Notes under the pieces: model-generated | Database searches by the model: none | What the model saw: the letters and a program-made list of their open reading frames with translations, nothing else | Told to the model about the DNA's origin: nothing | Made by a program: the position numbers and the translations under genes | Source of the DNA: Rivularia sp. MS3 | GTDB taxonomy: Bacteria > Cyanobacteriota > Cyanobacteriia > Cyanobacteriales > Nostocaceae | Direction: 5' to 3' | Assembly: GCA_019192545.1 (NCBI GenBank) | Contig: JAHCMI010000080.1 | Location: 1 to 41,861, forward strand | DNA: 41,861 nt | Shown: piece by piece, positions 8,002 to 16,743 of the stretch | Layout: each line of letters begins with the position of its first letter | Numbering within the stretch: position 1 is the stretch's first letter

Positions 8002-9960
8002 TCAATTTTTAGGTGATGGTACTTTCAAAGTAAAAGTAGTTCCGACACCAACTTCACTTGACAGCGAGATTTCACATCCATGTATATCTGCAAGAGTTTT
8101 CACAATCGATAAGCCTAGTCCCGTACCCGGTATATTATCAATATTGCTACCTCGATAAAATGGCTCAAATATTTGCTGTTGATCTACTGCTGGAATGCCT
8201 ATTCCTCCATCAACGATCTTAAAAACAACATCCTCCTCTTCGCATATAAGTTCTAAGTTGACTGCATTGGAACCTACGGAATATTTAATGGCATTAGAAA
8301 GTAAGTTAGTTAAAATATGATGTAATAATTTAGGGTCTACGCTCCGAGTCGAACATTCACCCTGACTTTGAAAATTGATTGCTTTCTGCTTTCCCCCAGC
8401 TAAGTAAATCTGTGCTATGATGTCACGACAATATTGCTTCATATCCAGTTGCCTTGGTTCGCATTTCAATGTATCAGCTTCAGCTTTACCAAACAACAAA
8501 ATTTCATCAAGTAATTCGCTTATTTGCTCCACAGCGTCTTGAATCAAGTCGAGATAAGAATGATTTTTTTCTTCACTCCACTGATGAATATTGCGTCTGA
8601 GTAAGTCAGAAGAGAAAGAAACTACGTTGAGTGGAGTGCGAAATTGATGACAAAGCATGGAAACAAATCGCTGTCTGAGTTCGCTCAATCTCCTGGCTTG
8701 CTCTAAGGCTTGTCGTAACTCCGATTCGGCTTGCTTATAATCGGTAATATCAATCGCCGTAATCATTTCTACTTCTTTACCTGCAAAATCAAGCACACCA
8801 CTGAGTCGTTCCAAGGTACAGGCTAACCAGCGAGAAAAACCTTGCTTTGTGCTAATCTGCATTTCTTGATATTGGCAAGTTGTAGCTCCATCTTGCTTGC
8901 GTACCTGTCTGTGTTGTCTGGTTTGAATTAGTTGTTCAAATTTAAACTTGTTGTGAGTTAATTCCTTTACTGAGTAGCCAGTTAGCATTTCTGCTGCTCG
9001 ATTGGCGTAACAAACATAGTCATCGTGAATTAAAATAATACCTGCTTCCGTATTTTGAGCTAAAGTACGGAATCTTGCTTCATTTCGCTTTAATGCTTCC
9101 TCCGTTCGCCTTGATTCTGTAATATCCCAGATGCTCCACACTCTACCAATAATATCGCCCTTGAGTATATAAGGCTCTGAGTAGTGTGCAAATATCCTAC
9201 CATCCTTCAATTTTAACAGATTATATGTTTCAGAATCTGATTTTGTAGGTAATTCCCAAATATGCGAACGAAATACTTCTACGTCTTGAATCTGACTCTC
9301 AAAAAAAGCTTTCGCCTTACTACAGTTTCTCGATAACCTAATTTCTGGTGGCAAATGCCATAGATCCATAAATTTTTGGTTGTAATAAAGTATTTCTCCA
9401 TCAAAGTTTATCGCAAGTATGCCATTTGCAGTAGATTCTAAAGTTGAACTTAATAAAGAAAGAGAACTTTTCAAGTCATCGTCTGTTTTCTGATACTCAA
9501 CAATTTCTTGCTCTAAACCATTTCTAATATTTGGAGAAGTTAATTTCTGCTGCTGCAATTGGGAATTTTGCTGCTGTTGATTTTGTTTGCAAGCATATAC
9601 ACAACATATTTGCTTACTGTCTAATTGCTCTAGAATCAAAGTCAAATCAACGGTGAAAATCTCACCTGCCTTGTCTCGATAGCAAGTTTCAAAGCTTACC
9701 GAACCTTGCTGCTTGAGTAGCTGCCATTGTTGCAGCCATTTCTCTTCCAGCCAGTTAGCATCTATATCTTTTAATGCCAACGAACGAATCTCTTCTCGCG
9801 AATATCCAACAAGCGAACAAGTGGCATCATTCACATAAAGTAACCTACCATCTTCTCCTACGCAGAAAACAGCATCTCTACAGTGATTAACAAGTATCTG
9901 AGCTACTTTTAACTCTTCTTGGAGTTCTAACCCGATTTTAGAGTTGGGTTCAATAATCAT
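8002..9960 (-). CDS. Multi-PAS soluble histidine kinase of the scytonemin locus
   Basis: A 652-residue sensor kinase without membrane segments, hence cytoplasmic. Three PAS domains can be read: residues ~20-130 (DAVFCVGEDGRLLYVNDA), ~165-280 (NGILAINFDGEILYYNQKF) and ~290-405 (AGIILIHDDYVCYANRAAE). Then comes a HisKA domain with phospho-acceptor His438 (LCHQFRTPLNVV) and an HATPase domain with N box (LLSNAIKYS), G1 (VDGGIGIP) and G2 (GTGLGLSIVK). A short coiled, Gln-rich linker (QQQQNSQLQQQK) joins PAS1 and PAS2. The signal is not evident: there is no GAF chromophore Cys and no LOV flavin-Cys motif, so a bound haem, flavin or redox cue is possible. The gene lies first in the kinase-regulator pair, divergent from scyA, matching the regulator pair known beside the scytonemin genes of Nostoc. 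Confidence 0.9.
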   Translation of the reverse strand: MIIEPNSKIGLELQEELKVAQILVNHCRDAVFCVGEDGRLLYVNDATCSLVGYSREEIRSLALKDIDANWLEEKWLQQWQLLKQQGSVSFETCYRDKAGEIFTVDLTLILEQLDSKQICCVYACKQNQQQQNSQLQQQKLTSPNIRNGLEQEIVEYQKTDDDLKSSLSLLSSTLESTANGILAINFDGEILYYNQKFMDLWHLPPEIRLSRNCSKAKAFFESQIQDVEVFRSHIWELPTKSDSETYNLLKLKDGRIFAHYSEPYILKGDIIGRVWSIWDITESRRTEEALKRNEARFRTLAQNTEAGIILIHDDYVCYANRAAEMLTGYSVKELTHNKFKFEQLIQTRQHRQVRKQDGATTCQYQEMQISTKQGFSRWLACTLERLSGVLDFAGKEVEMITAIDITDYKQAESELRQALEQARRLSELRQRFVSMLCHQFRTPLNVVSFSSDLLRRNIHQWSEEKNHSYLDLIQDAVEQISELLDEILLFGKAEADTLKCEPRQLDMKQYCRDIIAQIYLAGGKQKAINFQSQGECSTRSVDPKLLHHILTNLLSNAIKYSVGSNAVNLELICEEEDVVFKIVDGGIGIPAVDQQQIFEPFYRGSNIDNIPGTGLGLSIVKTLADIHGCEISLSSEVGVGTTFTLKVPSPKN

Positions 9961-11308
9961 AATGTCATTTAAATCTACTTGCTACTTGAATTGGCTTGAG
10001 AATTCAAAGATTTGACGCTCAGTTGCAACATCATTAACAACAAATCATCATCAAAGCAGTTTCGGTAAGCATTTTTGCTTATAGTTCTCAATAAAACATG
10101 TTTTTTGCAAACTAACTCGCAATTACCTCCACCCAATTTAAATTATCAAAAAATTTAAAAAATTAATATAACTTTACAGAAAAATTTATGTTTATTTCTA
10201 AAAAAGCCTAAAAATCATTATCCGTGTAACATTTATTACTTGTAATTGATTAGTAAATCAGCTTTATACTTAAAATAATGCTTTCAAGCTCGGTTCTAAT
10301 TAGATAAAAATTGAATCAGCATTATGAGAAAATTGCTGCATAAATTAATTGAGGATTAGAAAAGTTATTTGTAAGTTACCTTATATATATGTAAATAGAT
10401 TTTCATCAAAGCTAGATATCTGCTCTATTAACATAAGTGCTGTTAAAGCCAATTCATATCTAGTTTCGTTAATAGCTTTCAAAATAATATTTAGTATCAT
10501 TTGAAACTTCATGTTTGAAAATCTTTTGTAATTACACTCAAAAAACTGAAAATGCATGATAGAACATTTACAGATAGTTACGACTTATAAGAGAAAATAT
10601 TAACCAACTGATGTAATTTAACTTAATTTATTTTCTCATTATTTCTTTGAAAATTTAACTATAAAATCTACTTACAAAGCATCTGTCACGAGAGATACTT
10701 GCAAACGGCAATAAAACCTATACACAGCCCTGCATCTATCTATAGGCATAGATTAAATTTTATGTTCGCTATTGAGTATTGTCAAAGTGATTTAAAGTAT
10801 TTTCAACTCAAAGGTGGTTTGCTCTATAAGCATATTCACTTAGGCTACCGTAGATTTAATTTTGACCGATATTTACTATCGACGGTAATCAATCCAAATT
10901 TAAGTATAAAAAGTACTTCTGTGTCATGTATTAGCAGGTAACTATGCTTAGTTAAGATAATTATTTTATTACTTGTTTAGCTATATAGTTAATTTTAAAT
11001 GTGAAGAAAAGCAAAAGAATAGGCAATGTAATCAAAAGATTTTTCATTGCAGCAACATACAAGAAAAATGTAGGCTTGTTTCTATAAACACAGAGTCTTG
11101 GTTGTTTTGCTTCTCCAGTTAATAATTTTTCTACTGACGGCAAAAGTGGTAATTAGCCATTCCCGGTGTTTGTAAGGCTGGGTGTGAAGTTATAAGGAAA
11201 TAGTAAAGAAGCATAGCCAAAGATTTCGGTTGCAATTTAGAAGCGCATCCAGGAAGTCGTAAATAGTCAGGTACACCCAACCCTCGTTCAGGGAGCTTAT
11301 ATTAAATA
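9961..11308. promoter_or_regulatory. 1.35-kb divergent control region, kinase gene versus scyA
   Basis: This gap separates the minus-strand kinase from the plus-strand scyA and must hold both promoters. It is AT-rich and I see no convincing gene: two short frames (10,699-10,941 plus, 10,961-11,143 minus) have no ribosome binding site, no domain and ordinary spacer composition. The scyA-proximal 150 bases (11,150-11,308) are less AT-rich and contain a purine-rich GGGAG at ~11,290, about 14 bases before the scyA ATG. No clear operator dyad or -10/-35 pair could be assigned by eye. The unusual length suggests a long scyA leader or several regulator sites. Confidence 0.45.
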
Positions 11309-13159
11309 ATGGTTCAAAATTTTACTAAAAGAGCTTCTCCTCGCAATGTAAACGATCGTAAGGAAGTTCTTAATGGTAGTTGCAAAGAAGCGACTGCAAA
11401 CGAAGCTATTCAAAAGAATAACGAAAATATGACTGTTGCCGATGCAGTCGCCCAAATGTTTGAAAATTTGGGAATAAAGTCAGCCTACGGAGTTTCCGGA
11501 GGTGCTATGGCATCACTCTGGGGCGCTTTATCTAATAGCGATATTGATGTACTAAATTTTCGTCATGAAGCCGGTGCGGCGTTTGCTGCTACGGAAGGTT
11601 ATTTCGCTAGCGGTAATCCTACTGTGGTATTTACCACAGCAGGACCTGGTATAACAAATGCTTTAACCGGATTATTTGCTGCGCGTGGTGAAGGAGCGAA
11701 AGTGATTTTGCTGTCAGCTTGCACCTCCGCACCGCAGCGAGGACGGTGGGCAATTCAGGAAACCAGTACCGACACCTTACCTAGTAGTGGTATTTTTACT
11801 ACGGGAACGGTGTTCAATTATGCTAGCACAGTGGAATCTGCGGCTCAATTACCGCAAATATTTCGTAAACTTGCTCTAGGTCTTTCTCAGCCAGGTGGAT
11901 ATGTAGCTCATTTGACCATCCCTACGGCGGTACAAAACCTAACGATGGATGAGACTCAGCTACCCGAACAAGGTGTTAGCTGTTCTCTGGTCACTGCCGA
12001 TGCAGAAGTAGTAGCGAATGCAGCGAAGCTACTTAGAAGCGGAACCTTTGCAATTTGGTTAGGGTTTGGTGCCCGTGGTGCAGCTTCAGAAATCCGTCAG
12101 CTAGCAGAGAAAACTGGAGCGGCAGTAATGTGTTCCCCTCGGGGTAAGGGAATTTTCCCAGAAAACCATCCTCAGTTTATTGGGGTAACTGGTTTGGGGG
12201 GTCACGGTTCGGTAATGACTTACATGCAAGAACAGTCTCCCGTGCGGACTTTAGTATTAGGAAGTCGTTTGAGCGAGCCGACATCTTTTTGGAATCAGCA
12301 AATGGTTCCATCCAAAGGTTTTATTCATGTTGATATAGATCCCAATGTACCGGGAGTTGCTTATCCTCATGCAGAAACTATAGGAATTGTCTCTGATGTT
12401 AAAGGCTTTGTTTTGCAGTTGCTACAGACATTAGAAGCCCAAGAAACATCAGAGTCTCAATTAAAAGCATCTCAACCTTCGTCTTTACCAAAGCCGGAAC
12501 GCTCTTGTGTTGAAGGTGCTTCTGAATCGCTAATTAGACCAGAAATCTTGATGGAAGCAATTCAGAAGGTGATTGTTGACGGTACCGATGCGGTTGTCAT
12601 GGCTGAATGCGGCAACTCGTTCACTTGGTCAACAAATCTATTGCGATTTGCTCAAGCGAATCGTTACCGAGTCAGCACTGGAGTCGGCGCGATGGGACAT
12701 GCTGTAACTGGTGTTGTTGGTGCGGCTCAAGCTCGCAATGGCATAGCCGTAGCTATTGTTGGAGATGGAGCTATGCTGATGAACAACGAAATCAGCACGG
12801 CGGTTAAATATCAGATTCCGGCTATTTGGATTGTCCTTAACGATGCTCGTTACAACATGTGCCATCAAGGTATGAAAATGTTGGGAATGACGGGTGCGGA
12901 TGCAATTATTCCCGAGACTGATTTTGAAATGATTGCTCGGGGAATGGGAGCCAAAGGAATTCGCGTTACCAAAGAGTCTGAAATCACAGCAGCTTTAGAA
13001 ACGGCGATCGCTGCAAATGGCCCAATGATAATTGATGTTCTCATCGATCCAGATAGACCTGCTCCCTCCAAAGGGCGCAATAAAGGTCTGGCTTCCCAAG
13101 GAGTGAAATCCACTTCCGAACAAAAGCCAAAAGTACAAGCATCATTTCCCAATATCTAA
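11309..13159 (+). CDS. scyA: ScyA, ThDP-dependent acyloin-forming scytonemin enzyme
   Basis: A 616-residue member of the acetolactate-synthase-like thiamine diphosphate family. ScyA couples indole-3-pyruvate (from ScyB) with p-hydroxyphenylpyruvate (from TyrA) to a beta-keto acid, the first committed carbon-carbon bond of scytonemin. The family layout is complete: a PYR domain from residue ~42 with the catalytic Glu87 (FRHEAGAAFAATEGYF), a middle domain at ~225-370, and a PP domain with the metal/ThDP motif beginning GDG at ~485-487 and closing at LNDARYN. The ATG gives a ~40-residue polar leader before MTVADAVAQMF; a shorter start at residue 41 is possible. It opens the plus-strand scy series; a 101-base spacer with a hairpin precedes scyB. 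Regulation is presumably by the divergent kinase/regulator pair. Confidence 0.95.
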   Translation: MVQNFTKRASPRNVNDRKEVLNGSCKEATANEAIQKNNENMTVADAVAQMFENLGIKSAYGVSGGAMASLWGALSNSDIDVLNFRHEAGAAFAATEGYFASGNPTVVFTTAGPGITNALTGLFAARGEGAKVILLSACTSAPQRGRWAIQETSTDTLPSSGIFTTGTVFNYASTVESAAQLPQIFRKLALGLSQPGGYVAHLTIPTAVQNLTMDETQLPEQGVSCSLVTADAEVVANAAKLLRSGTFAIWLGFGARGAASEIRQLAEKTGAAVMCSPRGKGIFPENHPQFIGVTGLGGHGSVMTYMQEQSPVRTLVLGSRLSEPTSFWNQQMVPSKGFIHVDIDPNVPGVAYPHAETIGIVSDVKGFVLQLLQTLEAQETSESQLKASQPSSLPKPERSCVEGASESLIRPEILMEAIQKVIVDGTDAVVMAECGNSFTWSTNLLRFAQANRYRVSTGVGAMGHAVTGVVGAAQARNGIAVAIVGDGAMLMNNEISTAVKYQIPAIWIVLNDARYNMCHQGMKMLGMTGADAIIPETDFEMIARGMGAKGIRVTKESEITAALETAIAANGPMIIDVLIDPDRPAPSKGRNKGLASQGVKSTSEQKPKVQASFPNI

Positions 13160-13175
13160 TTTGCGGAAATTAAAA

Positions 13176-13214
13176 ATTGTAGAGACGAGGCATAGTGCGT
13201 CCCGTCTCTACAAT
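13176..13214. repeat. Hairpin repeat between scyA and scyB
   Basis: Perfect 12-bp arms, ATTGTAGAGACG (13176-13187) and CGTCTCTACAAT (13203-13214), with a 15-base loop. A second member of the same family lies at 40663-40691 (GTAGAGACG / CGTCTCTAC), so this is a dispersed palindromic element. Lying inside the scyA-scyB transcript, it may act as a partial stop or as an RNA-stabilising hairpin. Confidence 0.8.
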
Positions 13215-13246
13215 AAAGACTTTTATTGCATAAATATAATTTCGAC

Positions 13247-13252
13247 GAGGAG
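13247..13252 (+). promoter_or_regulatory. Ribosome binding site that fixes the scyB TTG start
   Basis: GAGGAG ends 8 bases before TTG at 13261. The only ATG nearby (13288) is 35 bases away and would remove the conserved N-terminus, so this site decides for the TTG start. Confidence 0.75.
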
Positions 13253-13260
13253 CAGCTAGA

Positions 13261-14352
13261 TTGAATCTTTTTGAGAATGTAACACAAATGGGTCACGAAC
13301 AAGTATTGTTCTGCAATGGCAAAGACCCAGATATAAAAGCAATAATTGCGATTCACGATACAAGTTTAGGTCCGGCAATGGGAGCAACAAGAATGTTGCC
13401 TTATGCATCGGAAGAAGCGGCATTAAAAGATGCTTTACGGTTGAGTCGGGGTATGACTTATAAGGCTGCTTGTGCCAACATTCCAGTTGGTGGAGGTAAA
13501 GCGGTAATTATAGGAAATCCCGCCCACAAAACTGACGAACTTTTATATGCTTATGGGCGTTTTGTTAATAGCTTAAACGGACGTTTTATTACCGGTCAAG
13601 ATGTTAATATGACTCCGGAAGATGTCCGCAAAATTAGTCAAGAAACTAATTATGTTGTAGGTGTGGAAGAAAAATCTGGTGGTCCTGCACCCGTAACTGG
13701 ATGGGGAGTATTTTTAGGTTTGAAAGCAGCTGTAGAGTTTCGCTTAAAAACCTCCGATTTAAAAGGATTAAAAGTAGCGGTTCAGGGATTAGGAAATGTC
13801 GGTACAAATCTTTGCCGCCATTTACATGAAAATGGTGCAGAACTGTTTGTAACTGATATTAATCCGGAAAGAACGGCAGAAATTAAAGATTTATACGGTG
13901 CTACGGTAGTAGAACCTTCAGAAATTTATCAGCAAGATGTTGATGTATTTTCTCCCTGTGCTTTAGGTGGGACTCTTAATGCTCAGACAATCCCTCAAAT
14001 TAAAGCAAAAGTAATCGCTGGTGCAGCCAACAATCAGCTTGGTGAAGAAAAACAAGATGGAATGATGCTTGTTGAAAAAGGTATTTTGTACGCTCCTGAT
14101 TATGTCATTAATGCAGGGGGATTAATCAACGTTTATAACGAAATGATTGGTTATAACGAAGAAAAAGCCTTTAGGCAAGTAAGGAATATTTATAGTACTT
14201 TACTTGATATATTCGACCGAGCCGCAAACCAGCAAATTACTACAGATGATGCTTCTAAACAGTTAGCAGAAGAAAGAATTGCTAACGCTAAAAATATTAA
14301 AAAAGTTTTAGCAACTTCTGGATCTACAAACGGTAAAAACGGTAAAAGCTAA
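13261..14352 (+). CDS. scyB: ScyB, leucine-dehydrogenase-like tryptophan dehydrogenase
   Basis: A 363-residue amino-acid dehydrogenase of the Glu/Leu/Phe/Val family. ScyB oxidatively deaminates L-tryptophan with NAD+ to indole-3-pyruvate, the substrate of ScyA. Family residues are all present: the substrate loop IHDTSLGPAMGATRM, Lys68 and Lys80 (GMTYKAA and VGGGKAVI, the numbering of leucine dehydrogenases), catalytic Asp in TGQDVNMTPEDV, and the Rossmann motif VQGLGNVGTNL at residues ~175-185. The start is TTG, supported by a GAGGAG site 8 bases upstream and by the N-terminus LFENVTQMGHEQVLFC, which matches the family from the first residues. The C-terminal tail (GSTNGKNGKS) is polar and probably disordered. 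Coding usage matches scyA. scyC follows after a heptad repeat. Confidence 0.95.
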   Translation: MNLFENVTQMGHEQVLFCNGKDPDIKAIIAIHDTSLGPAMGATRMLPYASEEAALKDALRLSRGMTYKAACANIPVGGGKAVIIGNPAHKTDELLYAYGRFVNSLNGRFITGQDVNMTPEDVRKISQETNYVVGVEEKSGGPAPVTGWGVFLGLKAAVEFRLKTSDLKGLKVAVQGLGNVGTNLCRHLHENGAELFVTDINPERTAEIKDLYGATVVEPSEIYQQDVDVFSPCALGGTLNAQTIPQIKAKVIAGAANNQLGEEKQDGMMLVEKGILYAPDYVINAGGLINVYNEMIGYNEEKAFRQVRNIYSTLLDIFDRAANQQITTDDASKQLAEERIANAKNIKKVLATSGSTNGKNGKS

Positions 14353-14359
14353 TTTGCTG

Positions 14360-14394
14360 GTAATTAGTAATTGGTAATTGGTAATTGGTAATTG
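14360..14394. repeat. Heptad tandem repeat, 5 units, scyB-scyC spacer
   Basis: Five in-register units of GTAATTR (one GTAATTA, four GTAATTG). The frame of scyC can be read backwards through it to a TTG at 14378, but that part translates only repeat and is not coding. Confidence 0.9.
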
Positions 14395-14407
14395 TAGAGG
14401 GGTGGTA

Positions 14408-15352
14408 ATGGAAAAAAATACATTTGCGACATCGGCTTATATTGCAACTTCGCCTAAAACAGCTTTTGACTATCTTTGTAGTCTTCAGAATCTGGATGAA
14501 TGGACGCTGTTTAGTCGAATGAAAGAAAAAATTGATGAGAATACCTACAGGGGAACGGCATCCGGGTATCATCAAGACCTTTACTATCATGTAAAAAAGC
14601 TGGAAAATCCTAAGTTTTACGGCATTGAATGGCACTGCGGATTGGAATACGAAAAATATTTTCAAGTTTACCCCGTGCTGCTTTTCCCTACCGATTACAT
14701 TGAACCCGGTACCAGCGAACAAGGCGTGTATTTTCACTGGTTGAGTTTTGTCGATCCCAAGCGACAAACCGGCATGATTATGCAAGGAATTCATACAGTC
14801 CATACTTCCGAATGTCGTTCCTTGAAGGCAAACTTAGAACGTAAAGAAGGTTTGACTTCAGCCGCAAATGGAAAACACTTTATAGATACCGACACTATCT
14901 ATGTTGATGCTCCAATTGAAATGGGCATCGAATTCCTGCAAGACTTGCGGAATATGGACGATTGGGCGCATTTACTCAGGCCTAATGGAGAAATTTCTCA
15001 GTCAGAGGGAGAATTCTTAGATGAGTACGATCGCAAAGTAAAAGCCAGCGTGCAGCTACATCGTTTGAGTAAATACTACTTGCTCGAACAAGAATTCTAC
15101 TATCCAGAATTTGAATATTATCAGCGGACTCCCATGCTGTTAATACCTACTTCTTATGCATTTGCAGATCCACAAGCAAGTGGTTTTATTATGCATCGCA
15201 TCAGTTTCTGGAAAGCTGATAAATCCGAAATTCATGGCAAGCTGCAAATTGAAGATTTGGGCGCAGAAAGTATGAATATTAAACGGATGCTCGAAAGCAA
15301 AGCTGGCAACATGGAAAGCTTTAATCGAGGCATGAGCTATATTCCGCAATAA
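14408..15352 (+). CDS. scyC: ScyC, cyclase forming the scytonemin monomer
   Basis: A 314-residue protein matching ScyC, which cyclises and decarboxylates the ScyA product to the tricyclic ketone monomer of scytonemin in the cytoplasm. I chose ATG 14408, preceded by purine-rich GAGGGGTGG, over a TTG 30 bases upstream that lies inside a heptad repeat. The protein is two copies of one domain: residues ~6-36 (ATSPKTAFDYLCSLQNLDEW) resemble ~165-195 (VDAPIEMGIEFLQDLRNMDD). LLFPTDY ... YFHWLSF resembles LLIPTSY ... IMHRISF, and ECRSLKANLERKEG resembles ESMNIKRMLESKAG. The pattern is compatible with a tandem START/SRPBCC-like fold, but that is inference. No signal peptide or membrane helix is present. 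It ends 98 bases before scyD. Confidence 0.93.
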   Translation: MEKNTFATSAYIATSPKTAFDYLCSLQNLDEWTLFSRMKEKIDENTYRGTASGYHQDLYYHVKKLENPKFYGIEWHCGLEYEKYFQVYPVLLFPTDYIEPGTSEQGVYFHWLSFVDPKRQTGMIMQGIHTVHTSECRSLKANLERKEGLTSAANGKHFIDTDTIYVDAPIEMGIEFLQDLRNMDDWAHLLRPNGEISQSEGEFLDEYDRKVKASVQLHRLSKYYLLEQEFYYPEFEYYQRTPMLLIPTSYAFADPQASGFIMHRISFWKADKSEIHGKLQIEDLGAESMNIKRMLESKAGNMESFNRGMSYIPQ

Positions 15353-15450
15353 TATTTTGAGTTCGTTCTCATGACTTCAGAAATATATTTATCATCAGGG
15401 TGCTTTCTTACAACTTCTATAAGTAATCTTAAGTAATTTATGTTTGATAA

Positions 15451-16593
15451 ATGAGCGTACAGCAACTTACAAATAAATCTTTTACAGTAATTGCCGAAGG
15501 TTTTGATAATCCAAAAGGATTAACGTTCGATCCCGAGGGTAATTTGTATGTCGCAGAAGCTGGAACTGGTGGAGACGGACCATCAATTCCTTCTCCTAGC
15601 GGTCAAGGTAATTTAAGTTACGGCTTGAGTGGTGCCATTTGCAAAATTGAAAATGGCACCATTAAACGTGTTTTAACAAATTTACCCTCTGTGGCATTTA
15701 CCGATGGTTCGGGTGCGGCAGGTCCCCATGACATCAAGTTTGATAGCACGGGTAAAGCTTATATTTTGTTGGGATATGCGGCAAATCCAGTTTTTCGTAA
15801 ATCTCTCGGCAATACAGATTTAGGTAAAATTATTACATATAGACAAGGTAATAATACTTGGTCAAGTATAGCAGATATCACTAATTGTGAAGCTTTAAAC
15901 AAGATTGCATCAAGGGATAATGAAGTTGCGAGCAATCCCTTGTCTTTATACGTAGATGGCAATAAATTGGTAGTAGTTGATGCGGGCGCGAACAGTCTCT
16001 TCAGCATAAATACTGATGGTGGCGATTTGAAGTTAATCGCTGCGATTCCCGAAAGGACATTAATTAATCCAATATTTCCCGGTGCTAAATCGCAGAACTT
16101 TGACCGGGGACATGTTCCACCCCCTGGCGCTTATCCACAAGCTCCACCATCTGAAGTGTCTATTCAATCGGTACCTACAGATGTAGTCAAAGGTGCCGAT
16201 GGAGCTTATTACGTTTGCGAATTTAGCGGTTTTCCTTTCCCTGAAGGTGGGGCAAATATTTATCGAATTACTGCCGATGGCGAGATTGAAATTTTCGCAC
16301 AAGGATTTACTCAGTTAATAGATATGGCTTTCGATGCCGAGGGTAATTTGTATGTTTTGCAACATATGAATCAGTCTGGCTGGAAAGGAAAAGCAGATGG
16401 AGCATTGATTAAAATTGCCCAAAATGGCGAGCGGACAACGCTTATCGAGGGTGATGGATTGGAGATGCCTTCAGCCTTGACAATAGGTCCGGATGGTGAT
16501 TTTTATATCATCAATAGAGGCGGTCGTCCGGGAATTGGACAGATTATTAAAGTTGAAAATCCGACTAAAAATATTCCCCGTTCTCATATCTAG
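15451..16593 (+). CDS. scyD: ScyD, beta-propeller protein of the scytonemin cluster
   Basis: A 380-residue ScyD/ScyE-family protein made of NHL/SMP-30-like propeller blades. Blade signatures are GFDNPKGLTFDPEGNLYVAE (~18-37), PHDIKFDSTGKAYILLGYA (~92-110), IDMAFDAEGNLYVLQHM (~290-306) and PSALTIGPDGDFYIINR (~340-357). It is clearly paralogous to ScyE next door. Unlike ScyE and ScyF, it shows no signal peptide (MSVQQLTNKSFTVIAEGF) and no PEP-CTERM tail (it ends in NIPRSHI). An in-frame TAA immediately precedes the ATG, so the start cannot be extended. It therefore looks cytoplasmic. No catalytic role has been assigned; deletion work in Nostoc showed ScyD to be dispensable for the pigment, as I recall, so a modifying or accessory role is plausible. 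Confidence 0.9.
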   Translation: MSVQQLTNKSFTVIAEGFDNPKGLTFDPEGNLYVAEAGTGGDGPSIPSPSGQGNLSYGLSGAICKIENGTIKRVLTNLPSVAFTDGSGAAGPHDIKFDSTGKAYILLGYAANPVFRKSLGNTDLGKIITYRQGNNTWSSIADITNCEALNKIASRDNEVASNPLSLYVDGNKLVVVDAGANSLFSINTDGGDLKLIAAIPERTLINPIFPGAKSQNFDRGHVPPPGAYPQAPPSEVSIQSVPTDVVKGADGAYYVCEFSGFPFPEGGANIYRITADGEIEIFAQGFTQLIDMAFDAEGNLYVLQHMNQSGWKGKADGALIKIAQNGERTTLIEGDGLEMPSALTIGPDGDFYIINRGGRPGIGQIIKVENPTKNIPRSHI

Positions 16594-16743
16594 ATTTAGC
16601 GTTAGAGATTATCAAAACGCAGGATATTTAAACGGAAACAAATTTCAAGCTCATAAATTGCTTGATATTCATATCCCAACAATTGGGGCTGTTCTTCAAA
16701 GAACCGCATTTATTCCATAAACTATCAATCGATTTCAAAAACT

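Noticed and set aside
10699-10941. 80-codon open frame on the plus strand upstream of scyA
   Set aside because: No ribosome binding site, no hydrophobic or domain pattern, spacer-like AT-rich codons; treated as chance.
10961-11143. 60-codon open frame on the minus strand upstream of scyA
   Set aside because: It has a hydrophobic stretch at its end, but no ribosome binding site and no recognisable family; too weak to call.
12865-13152. Minus-strand frame of 95 codons inside scyA
   Set aside because: Shadow of the scyA coding frame; scyA has a full family match.
14378-14407. Extended TTG start for scyC
   Set aside because: The extra residues are translated heptad repeat, and ATG 14408 has a purine-rich site upstream.
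14324-14803. Minus-strand frame of 159 codons over scyC
   Set aside because: Overlaps a well-supported gene and begins inside it; its end is repeat-derived.
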